Source: Toxotes chatareus (lineage: Eukaryota; Chordata; Actinopteri; Toxotidae). Taken from it: DNA of 64,000 bases. Positions 1 to 13,000 of this stretch are shown here, one piece after another. How positions within the stretch are numbered: the first letter of the stretch is position 1; each line of letters begins with the position of its first letter. Location: the NCBI GenBank assembly GCA_016801885.1, contig CM028900.1:3010001-3074000 (forward strand), given 5' to 3'. The position numbers were made by a program, and so were the translations under genes. The notes beneath the pieces are model-generated. The model did no database searches, was not told the origin of the DNA, and saw only the letters and a program-made list of their open reading frames with translations.

Positions 1-95
1 CTGAACTAATGAGTTAATGGTAACGTGAAACATTTTTAAGCCTGGGCTTAGGGTTATCCAGAAAGAAGCATCAGTGTGTATCACGTGTTTTGCAG

Positions 96-3000
96 CCAGC
101 AGAACATCAGCACAACTGAAGCCACAACAGGAGAAGCTGTGGAAAGGAGGAAGAACATTAAGAGGAAGGATCCTGAGGAAGCTGCAGTGGCTACTGGGTG
201 AACATTCACAAACTGATATGAGATTAAAACACTGGACTCTTTGGTTTGAAAGCCCTTTGTTTTCAGAGTAGCTGCACATAGTCACACATGTCCTCCATGT
301 ACTTAGGTACAGGGATATGAAAACAGTGAAAACTGCAGGATCAGATGGACAGAACATGTCAAGCACAAGCAAAGAAGGAAGATGGCAGAGACAGAAAGCA
401 GAAGGCAAGCCTCAACCAATCAGGAGCCAGAAACGAGAGGCTAAGCCCAATGGAGAAGCAGCAGAGACTCAGGACAACTCTGCTCTCCCCTCTGTGGTGA
501 GAACTGATGGACTGATTGATTTTCTGCTGACATTCAAGCTGTATAATCTCAAAGTTAATGAAATAAATACAAATACATGGGAACATCTTTATAAAGTAGT
601 TAAATGTTGTAAATAATTTAAATCCACACACAAATATAAGGAGATTAGGAATCAATCTATCCACAGCAGTGCATAAAATGATTCTCACCTTCGCTGTCAG
701 TAAAGTGCTGAAATCACTGCTTTTCAGAAAAAGAAAACCAGAGACAGAGAAGGAGAGAGAGGAGAAGTGAAGATGAATGAGGAGAGAGACGTGCAAGGAG
801 GAGAAGCAGTGATTCAGAAGGACGTGTCGGCTGGGAGGAGGAGGAGGATGAAGGGGAGGCTGAAACACAAAGAGTTAGTTTTTGGTAAGACTTCACAGAC
901 ATTCAGGCAAATTAAAAACATTACGTACCGCACGGCGGTGGTAAAGTGGCAAAGTTTGAAGAACATTACTCACAACATTAGAGATAATCATTCATAGAAG
1001 AATCCTACAGTATGTCTGTGCACCATTAATACATGTAGAGAGATGTCATACATAGGTGCAAGGTAAAAAAGCATCAATGCAACTTTCAGACAGTTTATCG
1101 TCAACTGTATTTTCATGCTCTCCTTCATTTCCGATCCTGTTTTTGTCACTTTTATTTTATTTCCTTTGCGTTTCTTTACGCATAGGAAACCATGAGGGCC
1201 CCATGGCAATGGATGAAGCGAATATCAACGAGGGGGTGGAGGAGGACTCTCATCTAAAATCCACCAGAAGGCCCTCTGCAACACAAAAACACAACGGCAA
1301 AACAAAAGCAAAGTCAGAGGAAGACACAGAAAAAGATCATGTTTCCACCCAAAGCAGCAGCATCCAATCAGTGAGCTCATTCAGGTCCTCTAACGCGGCA
1401 TCCCGGGCCAATCAGCGGAGCTCAGGGAGGTCTGCTGCCTCTTCCTGTGAGGGGACAGTGCCCACCAGCGCCATGGGTCTGGCTTCAGCGCATGGCCGTC
1501 TGTCATCATGTTCAACCGTCATGGTAATAGACGAACAGCTGATGTTGAACCCAGTCAAGCCAGAGGTTGGTAGGAAGCACGCACACATAATGTACAGCAG
1601 TGTTTGAGTCACGTATTTGTATGTTCTGATGTTGTGTGAATGATAGTTTAAGATGACTGATCTATGTTATTATTGCGAGATTACTAGTAAAGCCATGATA
1701 CCATAGTTCTTCATTAGGGGTGGTGGGAAAAAAATGATTATTGATTAATCGTGTCACACAGGATTTTACCGCAAGGCGGAGCTGTCGACTAACATTCGTT
1801 ACAAAACCACCTGTACCAGAACCAGCGAGCGAGCTTAGTATGCTAGTGAGACGAGAGGCGCGTGACATGGACGAAAACAAAAAACAAAACCAACCAGTCC
1901 ATCCAGCGCCATCTGGGATAAAAGCGAGCGTGTGGATGCATTCTGGTTTTCATGGCAGGAGTTTTAAACGCGTTGACAGGACGGACGTGTGCAAACTTTA
2001 CCACACTAAGCTAAAGTACTGTGGCAACATGAGGGCTCCGGGTTCGAACCCCGGTCTGAGCTCTTCTGCGCGGAGTTTGCATGTTCTCCCTGTGCCTGCG
2101 TGGGTTTTCTCCGGGTACCCCGACTTCCTCCCACAATCAAAAAACATGCACATTAGGTTAACTGGCTACTTTACATTGTCCCTGGGTGAGAGTGTGCGTG
2201 TGTGGTTATCTGTCTTTGCGTGTGTGCCCTGCTACTGACTGGCGACCAGTCCAGGGTGTACCCCGCCTCTCAGCCGTAGTCAGCTGGAATTGGCTGCAGC
2301 TACGCCGCGACACAAAAGTATCTGCATTACATGATAATGTCAGTCACTGTGTATATGTTCCTGTGTGTGTGTTTTAGTTCTCTATGCCCAGAAAGAGTAA
2401 GAAGGAGGAGGAGGAGGCTGCAGCGCTGCGTCTGGCTCAGCGAGCAGAGAGACGGAGGCAGGAGGTGGAGAGGAAGAGGAGGGAGCGAGAGGAAGAGGAA
2501 AGGAAGCAGCAGGAGAGGGAGCAGACGGAGGAGAAGATGAAGAGCGAGCTGGAGGGGGAGAGGAGGAAGAGAGCAGAGGAGCTCAGGTCCTACTTTCCTT
2601 CAAGGATACGAGATTAGAAAGATCAACTCCATCAAGAAAACTTAACAAATCTCAAATCAGATCCATTTTTATATTCCCTAGAATGGTCAAGCTCCCTAAA
2701 AGCCAAATCTGGACCATGATTCACCTTTCTACATAAAACCTGTTCACTGCCACATCATCAATATTCAGTCTCCCATCTCCAGATTGAAGAAGCTGGCAGA
2801 GGAGGAGGATAGGAGGAAGCACGAGGAGGAGGAACAGGAGCGTGTGAGACGGGAACAGGCTCAAAGAGAGAGGGAAAGGAGGAGGCAGGAGGAAAGGAGA
2901 AGGCAAATGGAGCGACTCCAAAAGATGAGAGAGGAGGAGGAACAAAGGAGGAAAGGTAAGAGGACAGAGGAAATAAAGAAGAAAGCAAGGGAAGGACGAG

Positions 3001-3962
3001 AATGGAGGGTTAAGATCTGCCCACAGTAAAAATGAGGCAGCATGTGGTAAAACAGGCCTCTGGTCTGTCATTACAGTCACAAAGTAAACAAACATTTGAT
3101 CAGGGTCATGACAGAGACCTTGTTTTGCCATTGGGTTGATTGTGTTAAATCGATTTTGTGTGTATGATGTGAAACTTATGTTTGAGCCACACTACATGTT
3201 TGATAAATGTTGACACCACGTTGGACTTTTGACTTTTAGTTTTGATGGCACAGTTGCACTTTTATTGCACCAATCCAGATTAGAAAAAAAACCTATTATC
3301 CAGTTTTGCTAGTAGTAATATTATTTCTTGGAAAATTTGTTTTGTCCCCTCCAGCTGAACTGGAGCGTTTGCAGCTGGAGGAGCAAAGAAGGCAGGAGGA
3401 GGAGAACAGGAAGCTACAGGAGATGGATGAGAGTGAAAGGATAGAGTATCTCCGTAGGAAGGAGCAGGAGGAAGAGGACAGGAGGAACAAAGAGGAGGAG
3501 TGTAAGAGGAGAGAAGAGGAGGCCGCCTCGTGGGCTGCAGAGGAGGCCAGGCTGCAGGCGGAGCTGCTCACCAGGTATAAATGAGTGTCTGTCTCCTTGA
3601 TGTGGGGCTATTCTAAATCCACATGCATTCAGATGTTACCAAAGTCTTATTGTTCTACTCCGATATTTTAGCATGTCCTGACAGAGGTTTCTATATTACC
3701 TCCGATTAACATTTCTGGAGGAGGGAAGACTAGTTAAAATAAATTAGAAATTGTTTTCCATTTCACAGCTATTCTCTCTCTTTGTCCTCCCTGCAGAGAG
3801 ATGGCACTGTTGCAGCAGCAGTTGGCCTTTAAAAGAGGTCTCGTTTTGGAGGCTGGAGGTCTGGAGAAAACTCAGGGTATCTCCAGACCGTGGATCTATT
3901 CTTATTACACTTTGTTACAGCTACTGGGTCTAAATCCATCTAAAGCTGAAAGCACGGCCTGA
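96..3962 (+). CDS. KIAA2012-like coiled-coil protein, 3' part (partial at left edge)
   Basis: Exons seen: 96-197, 313-496, 728-884, 1186-1565, 2378-2586, 2783-2955, 3355-3574 and 3797-3962 (TGA). Phases agree at every junction, giving about 530 codons; the start lies to the left of the window. The first four exons encode a polar, low-complexity region. Exons five to seven encode a long charged Glu/Arg/Lys helix (for example MPRKSKKEEEEAAALRLAQR), a single-alpha-helix or coiled-coil type. The last exon switches to a compact tail with GLEKTQGISRPWIYSYY before the stop. The long charged coil plus this Arg-Pro-Trp tail resembles vertebrate KIAA2012, a protein of unknown function; the name rests on remembered family similarity and on 2q-type neighbours. 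The first two exons are the least certain because they lack family support. A hAT/SINE composite sits in the fourth visible intron. Confidence 0.6.
1874..2038 (+). pseudogene. hAT transposase BED zinc-finger fragment (copy 1)
   Basis: An open stretch encodes a BED-finger start: SVWMHSGFHGRSFKRVDR, then a CKLYH remnant of the C-x2-C pair and KLKYCGN. It is cut at GAGGGCTC (2031-2038) by a SINE, and the rest of the transposase is absent. It lies in an intron of the KIAA2012-like gene. It closely matches copy 2 at 21335-21473, which retains the proper CKLC pair. A dead relic of an Ac/Tol2-like hAT element. Confidence 0.6.
2039..2310 (+). mobile_element. tRNA-derived SINE inserted in the BED fragment (copy 1, 3'-truncated)
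   Basis: Starts with a pol III B-box-like GGTTCGAACCCCGG. This is followed by the widespread fish block GTTTGCATGTTCTCCCTGTG and TGGCGACCAGTCCAGGGTGT, and it stops at GCCGCGAC without the ATGG tail seen in copy 2. The family looks V-SINE-like, but the exact name needs a repeat library. Confidence 0.65.
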
Positions 3963-5499
3963 TGGATGAGTGGGGAAACATTTTCATTGGTGAAATGACT
4001 TATTGTGGGACCATCATTAAATCACCTGGAGCATAGTTTTCTCCATTTGTCATATCTGTTCAATTTTGTTTAAATTAAATATGCTACAAGAGAAGTTTAA
4101 AATCATATTGATCTTGTATTTTTTTTCATGTGAAGAGAGACCACAGGACAACCTCATCTCTGTATCATATTATCATTATTTTGTATTATGAGCAAAAGTT
4201 TAGAAAAAAACATACAGCATAAGTATGTGTAAGACCTGGGACCTGTACCATGAAGCCAGTTCAGCTTAGTCTGGCTTTCTCTGGGTGACACGGCCTAACA
4301 CCGATGATCCTGAATAACCAGTATCCTGACGTGGGTTATGAACTGGGAAAGTCAGAGTTAACGGAGCCAGTTCATAACCCACGACAGGATACTGGTTACT
4401 GAGGATCATCAGTGTTAGGCCAAGTGATCATGTCACTTGTAATTAACACCACAGCTTCTTTCACGATCACAACCATGAACACCATTCTTAATATGACAGT
4501 GAAAGGTGTTATTGACTGAATGTGATTAAATAAATCTGTGGAACTGACTTATTTGGATCCAGTAATTTCAGTAGCATTGCGTGATACACATAAGCCCAGG
4601 GATGATGTAAGTTAACTGTAATATGTGTCATTAAGTCCTCTAATGTTACCTCCCTAGTGTGTCACCTCTACAGTGGTGAAGAGGCCTCAGGGAACAGGGC
4701 ACAGCCACATTTCACACAGCTAATTACTGCATGACTCAGTGGCTACTGTGTGTCGGTCTATTGGGATGCTCCTCAAAGAAAACACCTCACACAATTGTAA
4801 GATAACCAAAAAAAAAAAAATCTAAATGTCACAGTATTATACCGTTTCAGTCTTTTTCCCATCAGCTGTGATGACTTTTTCATTGCATCTAAATGGCAAA
4901 ACATAACTGTTGTTTTTGAGAGGTTACTCGAATGTGCACTAGTCACAGTAGAATTGGTAAATGTGTTGTTACCTTCATTATCCTATGAGAGCAATTAACT
5001 CAACTCTACCACTAACCTGACTCTTTTGACTGTCAAGAGAGTCTATGGTTTTTAATTCCACCTGTACTTTTCCTGCTTTGACAAGTCAAAATGTCAGTGA
5101 AAAAGGTTTATAGTGGTGTTGCTAGAGTGTACAGCACATGAAGCAACTGGCAGATTAGTAAGTCAGAAAATGTCAGTCATTAAAGGATAAGTCTGGTGGT
5201 ATTTAATAATTTGCTCCGCAAATTGCATGAAAAGACCAAAAACAGCAATAAAACTACTGCTTTAACAAGAAGCCTATTACTGCTGTGGCCCGATGTAGCT
5301 TATCTTTGCAATGAATCTCCATTATTGTCAAAAAAAAATTATTAAAAACACATCAGTGAGGCACAGTGCTGTAAGGATGATATGTGTCTTTATGGCAAAG
5401 AAGATTTTACAGGATTATACAACCTTATTTAAAAAACTTTATATTTGTGACAGAAGTTTAAAAGTCGAAGAGCAAGAGGAACTCATTTTATGACAGAGT
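3963..5499. other. Intergenic stretch, no gene seen
   Basis: Downstream of the KIAA2012-like stop codon. AT-rich; apart from the fold-back element at 4292-4422 I see no coding signature. The one longer open frame (5311-5493) has no family features. Confidence 0.6.
4292..4422. mobile_element. Fold-back MITE
   Basis: Two roughly 55-base arms (4292-4346 and 4366-4422) are imperfect reverse complements. The left arm opens GGCCTAACACCGATGATCCT and the right arm ends AGGATCATCAGTGTTAGGCC; a short spacer separates them. It encodes no protein. The preceding GACCTGTACCATGAAGCCAG resembles a PIF/Harbinger-type end, but no matching far end was found, so the superfamily is only a guess. Confidence 0.6.
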
Positions 5500-5845
5500 G
5501 CTCCTCTTTCCTCACCTGACGAGCTTTGCGCTCCAGGTTTACTTTTGACCCCGGAAACACTTCACCGCTTTGCTGGGCTGGTAGAAAATGCACTAGTGTT
5601 GACAGGTTTTTTATTCCCAGTTTTATCTGAAAAGAAACGGATTTGACTAACCCTCTTTCAGTTATTCAGTGTGCTCAATGACGGGGGTTTGTCTAATAGG
5701 AAAACAGTATTCAACTGTATTCAATCTTCAGTCAAAGTATAAGTTAACTTCAGGTAGCTAACTACAGCTTAGATGAGTGTGAGCGAAGCTAGGAGCTAAG
5801 TAGCAAGCAGAAAACCAGCTGTTAATCAGTGAACAAGCATAAACG
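5500..5845 (+). other. Possible non-coding 5' exon
   Basis: Moderately GC-rich leader-like sequence that ends in a good donor (AAACG|GTGAGTGG at 5845/5846). The coding gene at 20422 has a splice acceptor (TCTTTTTAG) one base before its ATG, so it must have an upstream leader exon, and this is one candidate. No transcript evidence is available. Confidence 0.2.
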
Positions 5846-6215
5846 GTGAGTGGCACGTTTTCTTTTTCATCCTCTTTCAGACATTAACGCGAATCATTCA
5901 GCACAGTCTGACCTCTAAAGAGGCTACGGACAGACAGAAAGACGCTACGATAACGTTAGCTTTATAAACAGCTTTACAGCTGATATTGATGGGTCCGGCA
6001 ACACCGATGCGACGGCGCATGCGTCGAGCTCATACAGCAAAGCCCCGGGTCGGTGCGCGTATCGCTTTAAGGAAGTCACGTGACCGATACAGGAACTGTT
6101 TCGAACTGACACTGACGCGCCAAACTGTGTTTATAAGGAAGTACATATGTCAACGGGATGCATCTGCCAAAAGAATCTGATCTTTTGTGGTTCATCGTCA
6201 AATTCATCAAGAATT

Positions 6216-6350
6216 ATGGAGCAGCCTCGAGCCAAAAGAAAGGTTTCCGCCGTGTGGGACCATTTTCATCTCATATCGGAGCCTCATTCTGTGCCGTGTG
6301 AGCGGGTGTTTTCTACAACTGGAGAAGCTGTATCAAAAAAGCGTAACTGA
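6216..6350 (+). pseudogene. Internally deleted hAT transposase relic (left of the satellite)
   Basis: A short frame encodes KRKVSAVWDHF, the opening of a BED zinc finger. It runs straight into EPHSVPCERVFSTTGEAVSK, the C-terminal hAT dimerisation signature (normally PSERxFSxxGxxxS). The zinc ligands and the whole catalytic core are missing, so this is a deletion derivative that cannot make transposase. It points toward the satellite, and the mobile element probably extends beyond the frame. Terminal repeats were not located. Confidence 0.6.
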
Positions 6351-6659
6351 CTCAATTTCAAAATGTAGGAAACACTTATTTTTAGGAATGAAAATTTATT
6401 TTAAAAAAAAAAACCCACAAGCATCCTCATTCACAACACGTTCACTTAGATTTTCATGTTATGATACATGTTCACAATATTTATTGACTGGATCTAAAAA
6501 TATCAAATATATATTAAATGAAGATATGACATAATACAATATAAAATCCAATGACTTAAATTATATTATTTTATATACTAGGTAATCAACTCTGTCAGTT
6601 GAGTCTTAAGGTCCAGCAGATGTCATTATTCAGTGGCACAGTATGGACACAGTATCTTT

Positions 6660-7057
6660 TTTTTGGCCCATTTTGAAGCCATACTAAGTTATAACTGGTT
6701 TTGGCCTATTTTGAAGCCTTACTATACCATGACCATTTTTATGACATTTTGTGGCCAAAAAAGTTTTTGACTTTTTTTAGCCGATTTTGATGCCTTACTA
6801 TACTATGACATTTTGAGGCCAAAAATTTTTTTTGACTTTTTTGTCCAATTTTGACGCCTTACTATACTATGACCATTTTTATGACATTTTGAGGTCAAAA
6901 ATTTTTTTGACTTTTTTTGACTGATTTTGACGGCTCACTATAGTATGACATTTTTTATGACATTTTGAGGTCAAAAAAAATTTTGACTTTTTTTTTTTTT
7001 ACCTATTTTGACGCCTTACTATAGCATGACGTTTTTTTATGACATTTTGAGGCCAAA
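6660..7057 (-). repeat. Left inverted block of the satellite
   Basis: Units read in the opposite sense to the core (CTTACTATACTATGACC... ATGACATTTTGAGG). They are more diverged toward the outer edge, where AGCC/TGGCC variants appear. The switch to core orientation is abrupt, in GAGGCCAAA|TCGTCAAAATCGG at about 7057. Confidence 0.85.
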
Positions 7058-10000
7058 TCGTCAAAATCGGACAAAAAAAGTCAAATTTTTTTTTGACCTC
7101 AAAATGTCATAAAAAATGTCATAGTGTAGTAAGGCGTCAAAATCGGACAAAAAAAATCAAAAATTTTTTTGACCTCAAAATGTCATAAAAAACGTCATAG
7201 TATAGTAAGGCGTCAAAATCGGACAAGGAAAGTCAAAAAAATTTTTGACCTCAAAATGTCATAAAAAACGTCATAGTATAGTAAGGCGTCAAAATCAGAC
7301 AAAAAAAGTCAATTTTTTTTTACCTCAAAATGTCATAAAAAACGTCATAGTATAGTATGTCGTTTTTTTCGGACAAAAAAAGTCAAAAATTTTTTTTACC
7401 TCAAAATGTCATAAAAAACGTCAAAGTATAGTAAGGCGTCAAAATCGGACAAAAAAAGTCTAAATTTTTTTTTACCTCAAAATGTCATCAAAAACGTCAT
7501 AGTATAGTAAGGCGTCAAAATCGGACAAAAAAAGTCAAAAAAAATTTTGACCTCAAAATGTCATAAAAAACGTCATAGTATAGTATGTTGTTTTTTTCAG
7601 ACAAAAAAAGTCAAAAAAATTTTTGACCTCAAAATGTCATAAAAAACGTCATAGTATAGTATGTCGTTTTTTTCGGACAAAAAAAGTCAAAATTTTTTTG
7701 ACCTCAAAATGTCATAAAAAACGCCATAGTATAGTAAAGGCGTCAAAATCGGACAAAAAAGTCACAAATTTTTTGACCTCAAAATGTCATAAAAAACGTC
7801 ATAGTATAGTATGTATGTCGCTTTTTTCGGACAAAAAAAGTCAAAAAATTTTTTGACCTCAAAATGTCATCAAAAACGTCATAGTATAGTATGTCGTTTT
7901 TTTCGGACAAAAAAAGTCAAAATATTTTTTACCTCAAAATGTCATAAAAAACGTCATAGTATAGTAAGGCATCAAAATCGGACAAAAAAAGTCAAAAATT
8001 TTTTGACCTCAAAATGTCATAAAAAACGTCATAGTATAGTAAGGCGTCAAAATCAGACAAAAAAAGTCAATTTTTTTTTACCTCAAAATGTCATAAAAAA
8101 CGTCATAGTATAGTATGTCGTTTTTTTCGGACAAAAAAAGTCAAAAATTTTTTTGACCTCAAAATGTCATAAAAAACGTCATAGTATAGTATATCGTTTT
8201 TTTCGGACAAAAAAAGTCAAAAAATTTTTGACCTCAAAATGTCATAAAAAAACGTCATAGTATAGTATGTCGTTTTTTTCGGACAAAAGTCAAAATTTTT
8301 TTTTACCTCAAAATGTCATAAAAAACGTCATAGTATAGTAAGGCGTCAAAATCGGACAAAAAAAGTCAAAAAATTTTTTGACCTCAAACTGTCATAAAAA
8401 ACGTCATAGTATGTCATAAAAAACGTCATAGTATAGTATGTCGTTTTTTTCGGACAAAAAAAGTCAAAAAATTTTTTGACCTCAAAATGTCATCAAAAAC
8501 GTCATAGTATAGTATGTCGTTTTTTTCGGACAAAAAAAGTCAACATTTCTTTTGACCTCAAAATGTCATAAAAAACATCATAGTATAGTATGTCGTTTTT
8601 TCGGACAAAAAAAGTCAAAAAAATTTTTTTACCTCAAAATGTCATAAAAAACGTCATAGTATAGTAAGGAGTCAAAATCGGACAAAAAAAGTCAAAAAAT
8701 TTTTGGACCTCAAAATGTCATAAAAAACGTCATAGTATAGTATGTCGTTTTTTTCGGACAAAAAAAGTCAATTTTTTTTTTACCTCAAAATGTCATAAAA
8801 AACGTCATAGTATAGTATGTCGTTTTTTTCGGACAAAAAAAGTCAAAAAATTTTTTGACCTCAAAATGTCATAAAAAACGTCATAGTATAGTATGTCGTT
8901 TTTTCGGACAAAAAAAGTCAAAAATTTTTTTGACCTCAAAATGTCATAAAAAACATCATAGTATAGTATGTCGTTTTTTCGGACAAAAAAAGTCAAAAAT
9001 TTTTTTGACCTCAAAATGTCATAAAAAACGTCATAGTATAGTAAGGCGTCAAAATCGGACAAAGAAAGTCAAAAAATTTTTGGACCTCAAAATGTCATAA
9101 AAAACGTCATAGTATAGTAAGGCGTCAAAATCGGTCAAAAAAAGTCAAAAAATTTTTTGACCTCAAAATGTCATAAAAAAAGTCGCATAGTATAGTAAGG
9201 CGTCAAAATCGGACAAAAAAAGTCAAAAAATTTTTGACCTCAAAATGTCATAAAAATCGTCATAGTATAGTATGTCGTTTTTTTCGGACAAAAAAAGTCA
9301 AAAAAAATTTTGACCTCAAAATGTCATAAAAAAACGTCATAGTATAGTATGTCGTTTTTTTCGGACAAAAGATCAAAAAAATTTTTTACCTCAAAATGTC
9401 ATAAAAAACGTCATAGTATAGTATATGTGCTTTTTTTTTTTATTGTCAAAAGTCAAAAATTTTTTTGACCTCAAAATGTCAGAAAAAACGTCATAGTATA
9501 GTATGTCGTTTTTTTCGGACAAAAAAAGTCAAAAAATTTTTTGACCTCAAAATGTCATAAAAAAACATCATAGTATAGTATGTCGTTTTTTTCGGACAAA
9601 AGTCAAAAAAAATTTTTACCTCAAAATGTCATAAAAAACGTCATAGTATAGTTAGGCATCAAAATCGGACAAAAAAAGTCAAAAAATTTTTTGACCTCAA
9701 AATGTCATAAAAAACGTCATAGTATAGTAAGGCGTTAAAATCAGACAAAAAAAGTTAATTTTTTTTTTTACCTCAAAATGTCATAAAAAACGTCATAGTA
9801 TAGTATGTCGTTTTTTTCGGACAAAAAAAAATTTTTGACCTCAAAAATTTTTTGACCTCAAAATGTCATAAAAAACGTCATAGTATAGTATGTATGTTTT
9901 TTTCGGACAAAAAGTCAAAAATTTTTTTACCTCAAAATGTCATAAAAAACATCATAGTATAGTATGTCGTTTTTTTCGACAAAAAAGTCAAAAATTTTTT

Positions 10001-13000
10001 TGACCTCAAAATGTCATAAAAAACGTCATAGTATAGTAAGGCGTCAAAATCGGACAAAAAAAGTCAAATATTTTTTGGACCTCAAAATGTCATAAAAAAC
10101 GTCATAGTATAGTATGTCGTTTTTTCGACAAAAAAGTCAAAAATTTTTGACCTCAAAATGTCATAAAAAAAACGTCATAGTATAGTATGTCGTTTTTTTC
10201 GGACAAAAAACAAAAAAAATTTTTTACCTCAAAATGTCATAAAAAACGTCATAGTATAGTATGTCGTTTTTTCCGGACAAAAAGTCTAAATTTTTTTTGA
10301 CCTCAAAATATCATAAAAAAACGTCATAGTATAGTAGTATGTCGTTTTTTCGGACAAAAAACGTCAAAAATTTTTTTTTGACCTCAAAATGTCATAAAAA
10401 AAGCGTCATAGTATAGTAAGGCCAAAATCGGACAAAAAAAACCTCAAAAATTTTTTGACCTCAAAATGTCATAAAAAAAAATTTTTGCGTCATAGTATAG
10501 TATAGTAATCAAAATCGGACAAAAAAGTCAAAAAATTTTGACCTCAAAATGTCATAAAAAAACATCATAGTATAGTATAGGGCAAAAAAAATCAGACAAA
10601 AAAAGTCAATTTTTTTTTTTTGACCTCAAAATGTCATAAAAACGCGTCATAGTATAGTATAGTATAGTTTTTTTTCGGACAAAAAGTCAAAAATTTTTTG
10701 ACCTCAAAAATGTCATCATAAAAAGTCGTCATAATATATAGTATGTCGTTTTTTTCGGACAAAAAGTCAAAAATTTTTTTACCTCAAAATGTCATAAAAA
10801 AAAGTATAGTCAAAGTATAGTAAGGCGTCAAAATCGGACAAAAAAGTCTAAATTTTTTTTTAGTAATGTCGCTCAAAATGTCATCAAAAACGCTATAGTA
10901 TAGTAAGGCGTCAAAATCGGACAAAAAAGTCAAAAAATTTTGACATCAAAATGTCATAAAAACGTCATAGTATAGTATATGTCGTTTTTTCGACAAAAAG
11001 TCAAAAATTTTTTGACCTCAAAATGTCATAAAAAACATCATAGTATAGTATGTCGTTTTTCGACAAAAAAAGTCAAAAAATTTTTGACCTCAAAATATCA
11101 TAAAAAAAAAGTCGTCTTAGTATAGTATAGTATGTTTTTTTCGGACAAAAAAAAAATTTTTTTGACCTCAAAATTTTTTGACCTCAAAATGTCATAAAAA
11201 ACGTCATAGTATAGTAAGGCGTCAACATCGGACAAAAAAAGTCAAAAAAATTTTTGACCTCAAAATATCATAAAAAACGTCTTAGTATAGTATGTCGTTT
11301 TTTTCGGACAAAAAAAGTCAACATTTTTTTTTACCTCAAAATGTCATCAAAAACGTCATAGTATAGTATGTCGTTTTTTTCGGACAAAAAAAGTCAAAAA
11401 ATTTTTTTACCTCAAAATGTCATAAAAAACGTCATAGTATAGTAAGGCATCAAAATCGGACAAAAAAAGTCAAAAAATTTTTTGACCTCAAATTGTCATA
11501 AAAAAACGTCATAAAAATTAAAATGTCATAAAAACGTATAGTATTTTTCGACAAAAAAGTCAAAAATTTTTGACCTCAAATAGTGTCACAAAAAAAGCCA
11601 TCAAAGTCAAAAAAAATTTTGACCTCAAAATGTCATAAAAAAGTATAGTATGTCATAGTATAGTATGTCATATGTCGTTTTTAGTATAGTCAAAAAGTCA
11701 AAAAGTCAAAAATTTTTTTGACCTCAAAATGTCATAAAAAACGTCATAGTATAGTATGTCGTTTTTTTCGGACAAAAAAGTCAAAAAAAAAAAACGCCAT
11801 TTGACCTCAAAATGTCATAAAAAACGCCATAGTATAGTATAGTATGTCGTTTTTTCGACAAAAAAGTCAAAAATTTTTTGACCTCAAAATGTCATAAAAA
11901 AATAGTATGTCAAAAAAAGTATAGTATAGTATGTCGCTTTTTATGGACAAAAAAAAAGTCAAAATTTTTTTGACCTCAAAATGTCATAAAAAACGCCATA
12001 TAGTATAGTAAGGCATCAAAATCGGACAAAAAAAGTCAAAAATTTTTGACCTCAAAATGTCATAAAAAACGTCATAGTATAGTAAGGCGTTAAAATCAGA
12101 CAAAAAAGTCAAAAAATTTTTTACCTCAAAATGTCATAAAAAACGTCATAGTATAGTATGTCGTTTTTTTCGACAAAAAAAGTCAAAAATTTTTTTTGAC
12201 CTCAAAATGTCATAAAAAAAAGTCATAGTATAGTATGTCAAAATCGGACAAAAAAGTCAAAAAATTTTTTACCTCAAAATGTCATAAAAAACGCGTCATA
12301 GTATAGTAAGGCGTCAAAATCGGACAAAAAAGTCAAAAATTTTTTGACCTCAAAATGTCATAAAAAAACGTAGTAGTATAGTATAGTATGTTTTTTTTTC
12401 GACAAAAAAGTCAAAAATTTTTTGACCTCAAAATGTCATAAAAAACGTCATAGTATAGTAAGGCGTCAAAATCAGACAAAAAAAAAAACGTCAAAAAATT
12501 TTTTTACCTCAAAATGTCATAAAAAACGTCATAGTATAGTATATATAGTATAGTTTGTCGACATTTTTCGACAAAAAAAGTCAAAAATTTTTTGACCTCA
12601 AAATGTCATAAAAAACGTCATAGTATAGTATGTCGTTTTTTTCGGACAAAAAAAGTCAAAAAATTTTTTTTGACCTCAAAATGTCATAAAAAACGTCATA
12701 GTATAGTATGTCGTTTTTTCGGACAAAAAAAGTCAAAAAATTTTTTGACCTCAAAATGTCATAAAAAACGTCATAGTATAGTATGTCGTTTTTTTCGACA
12801 AAAAGTCAAAAATTTTTTTTGACCTCAAAATGTCATAAAAAACGTCATAGTATAGTAAGGCGTCAAAATCGGACAAAAAAAGTCAAAAAAAATTTTGACC
12901 TCAAAATGTCATAAAAAACGTCATAGTATAGTATGTCGTTTTTTTCGGACAAAAAAAGTCAAAATTTTTTTGACCTCAAAATGTCATCATAAAATAGTAT

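Noticed and set aside
74..271. Frame reading SRTSAQLKPQQEKLWKGG across the first exon
   Set aside because: The next frame over is the one that joins in phase to exons 313-496 and 728-884, so this frame is treated as a shadow.
2039..2310. tRNA gene suggested by GGTTCGAACCCC
   Set aside because: Only the B-box half is present. The following sequence is the fish SINE body and no cloverleaf can be formed.
359..3571. Minus-strand frames rich in Ser, Leu, Pro and Phe
   Set aside because: They are complements of the Glu/Arg/Lys-rich coiled-coil exons (GAG/AGG read backwards).
5311..5493. 60-codon + strand frame before the hAT relic
   Set aside because: AT-rich, no recognisable motif, and no neighbouring exon joins it.
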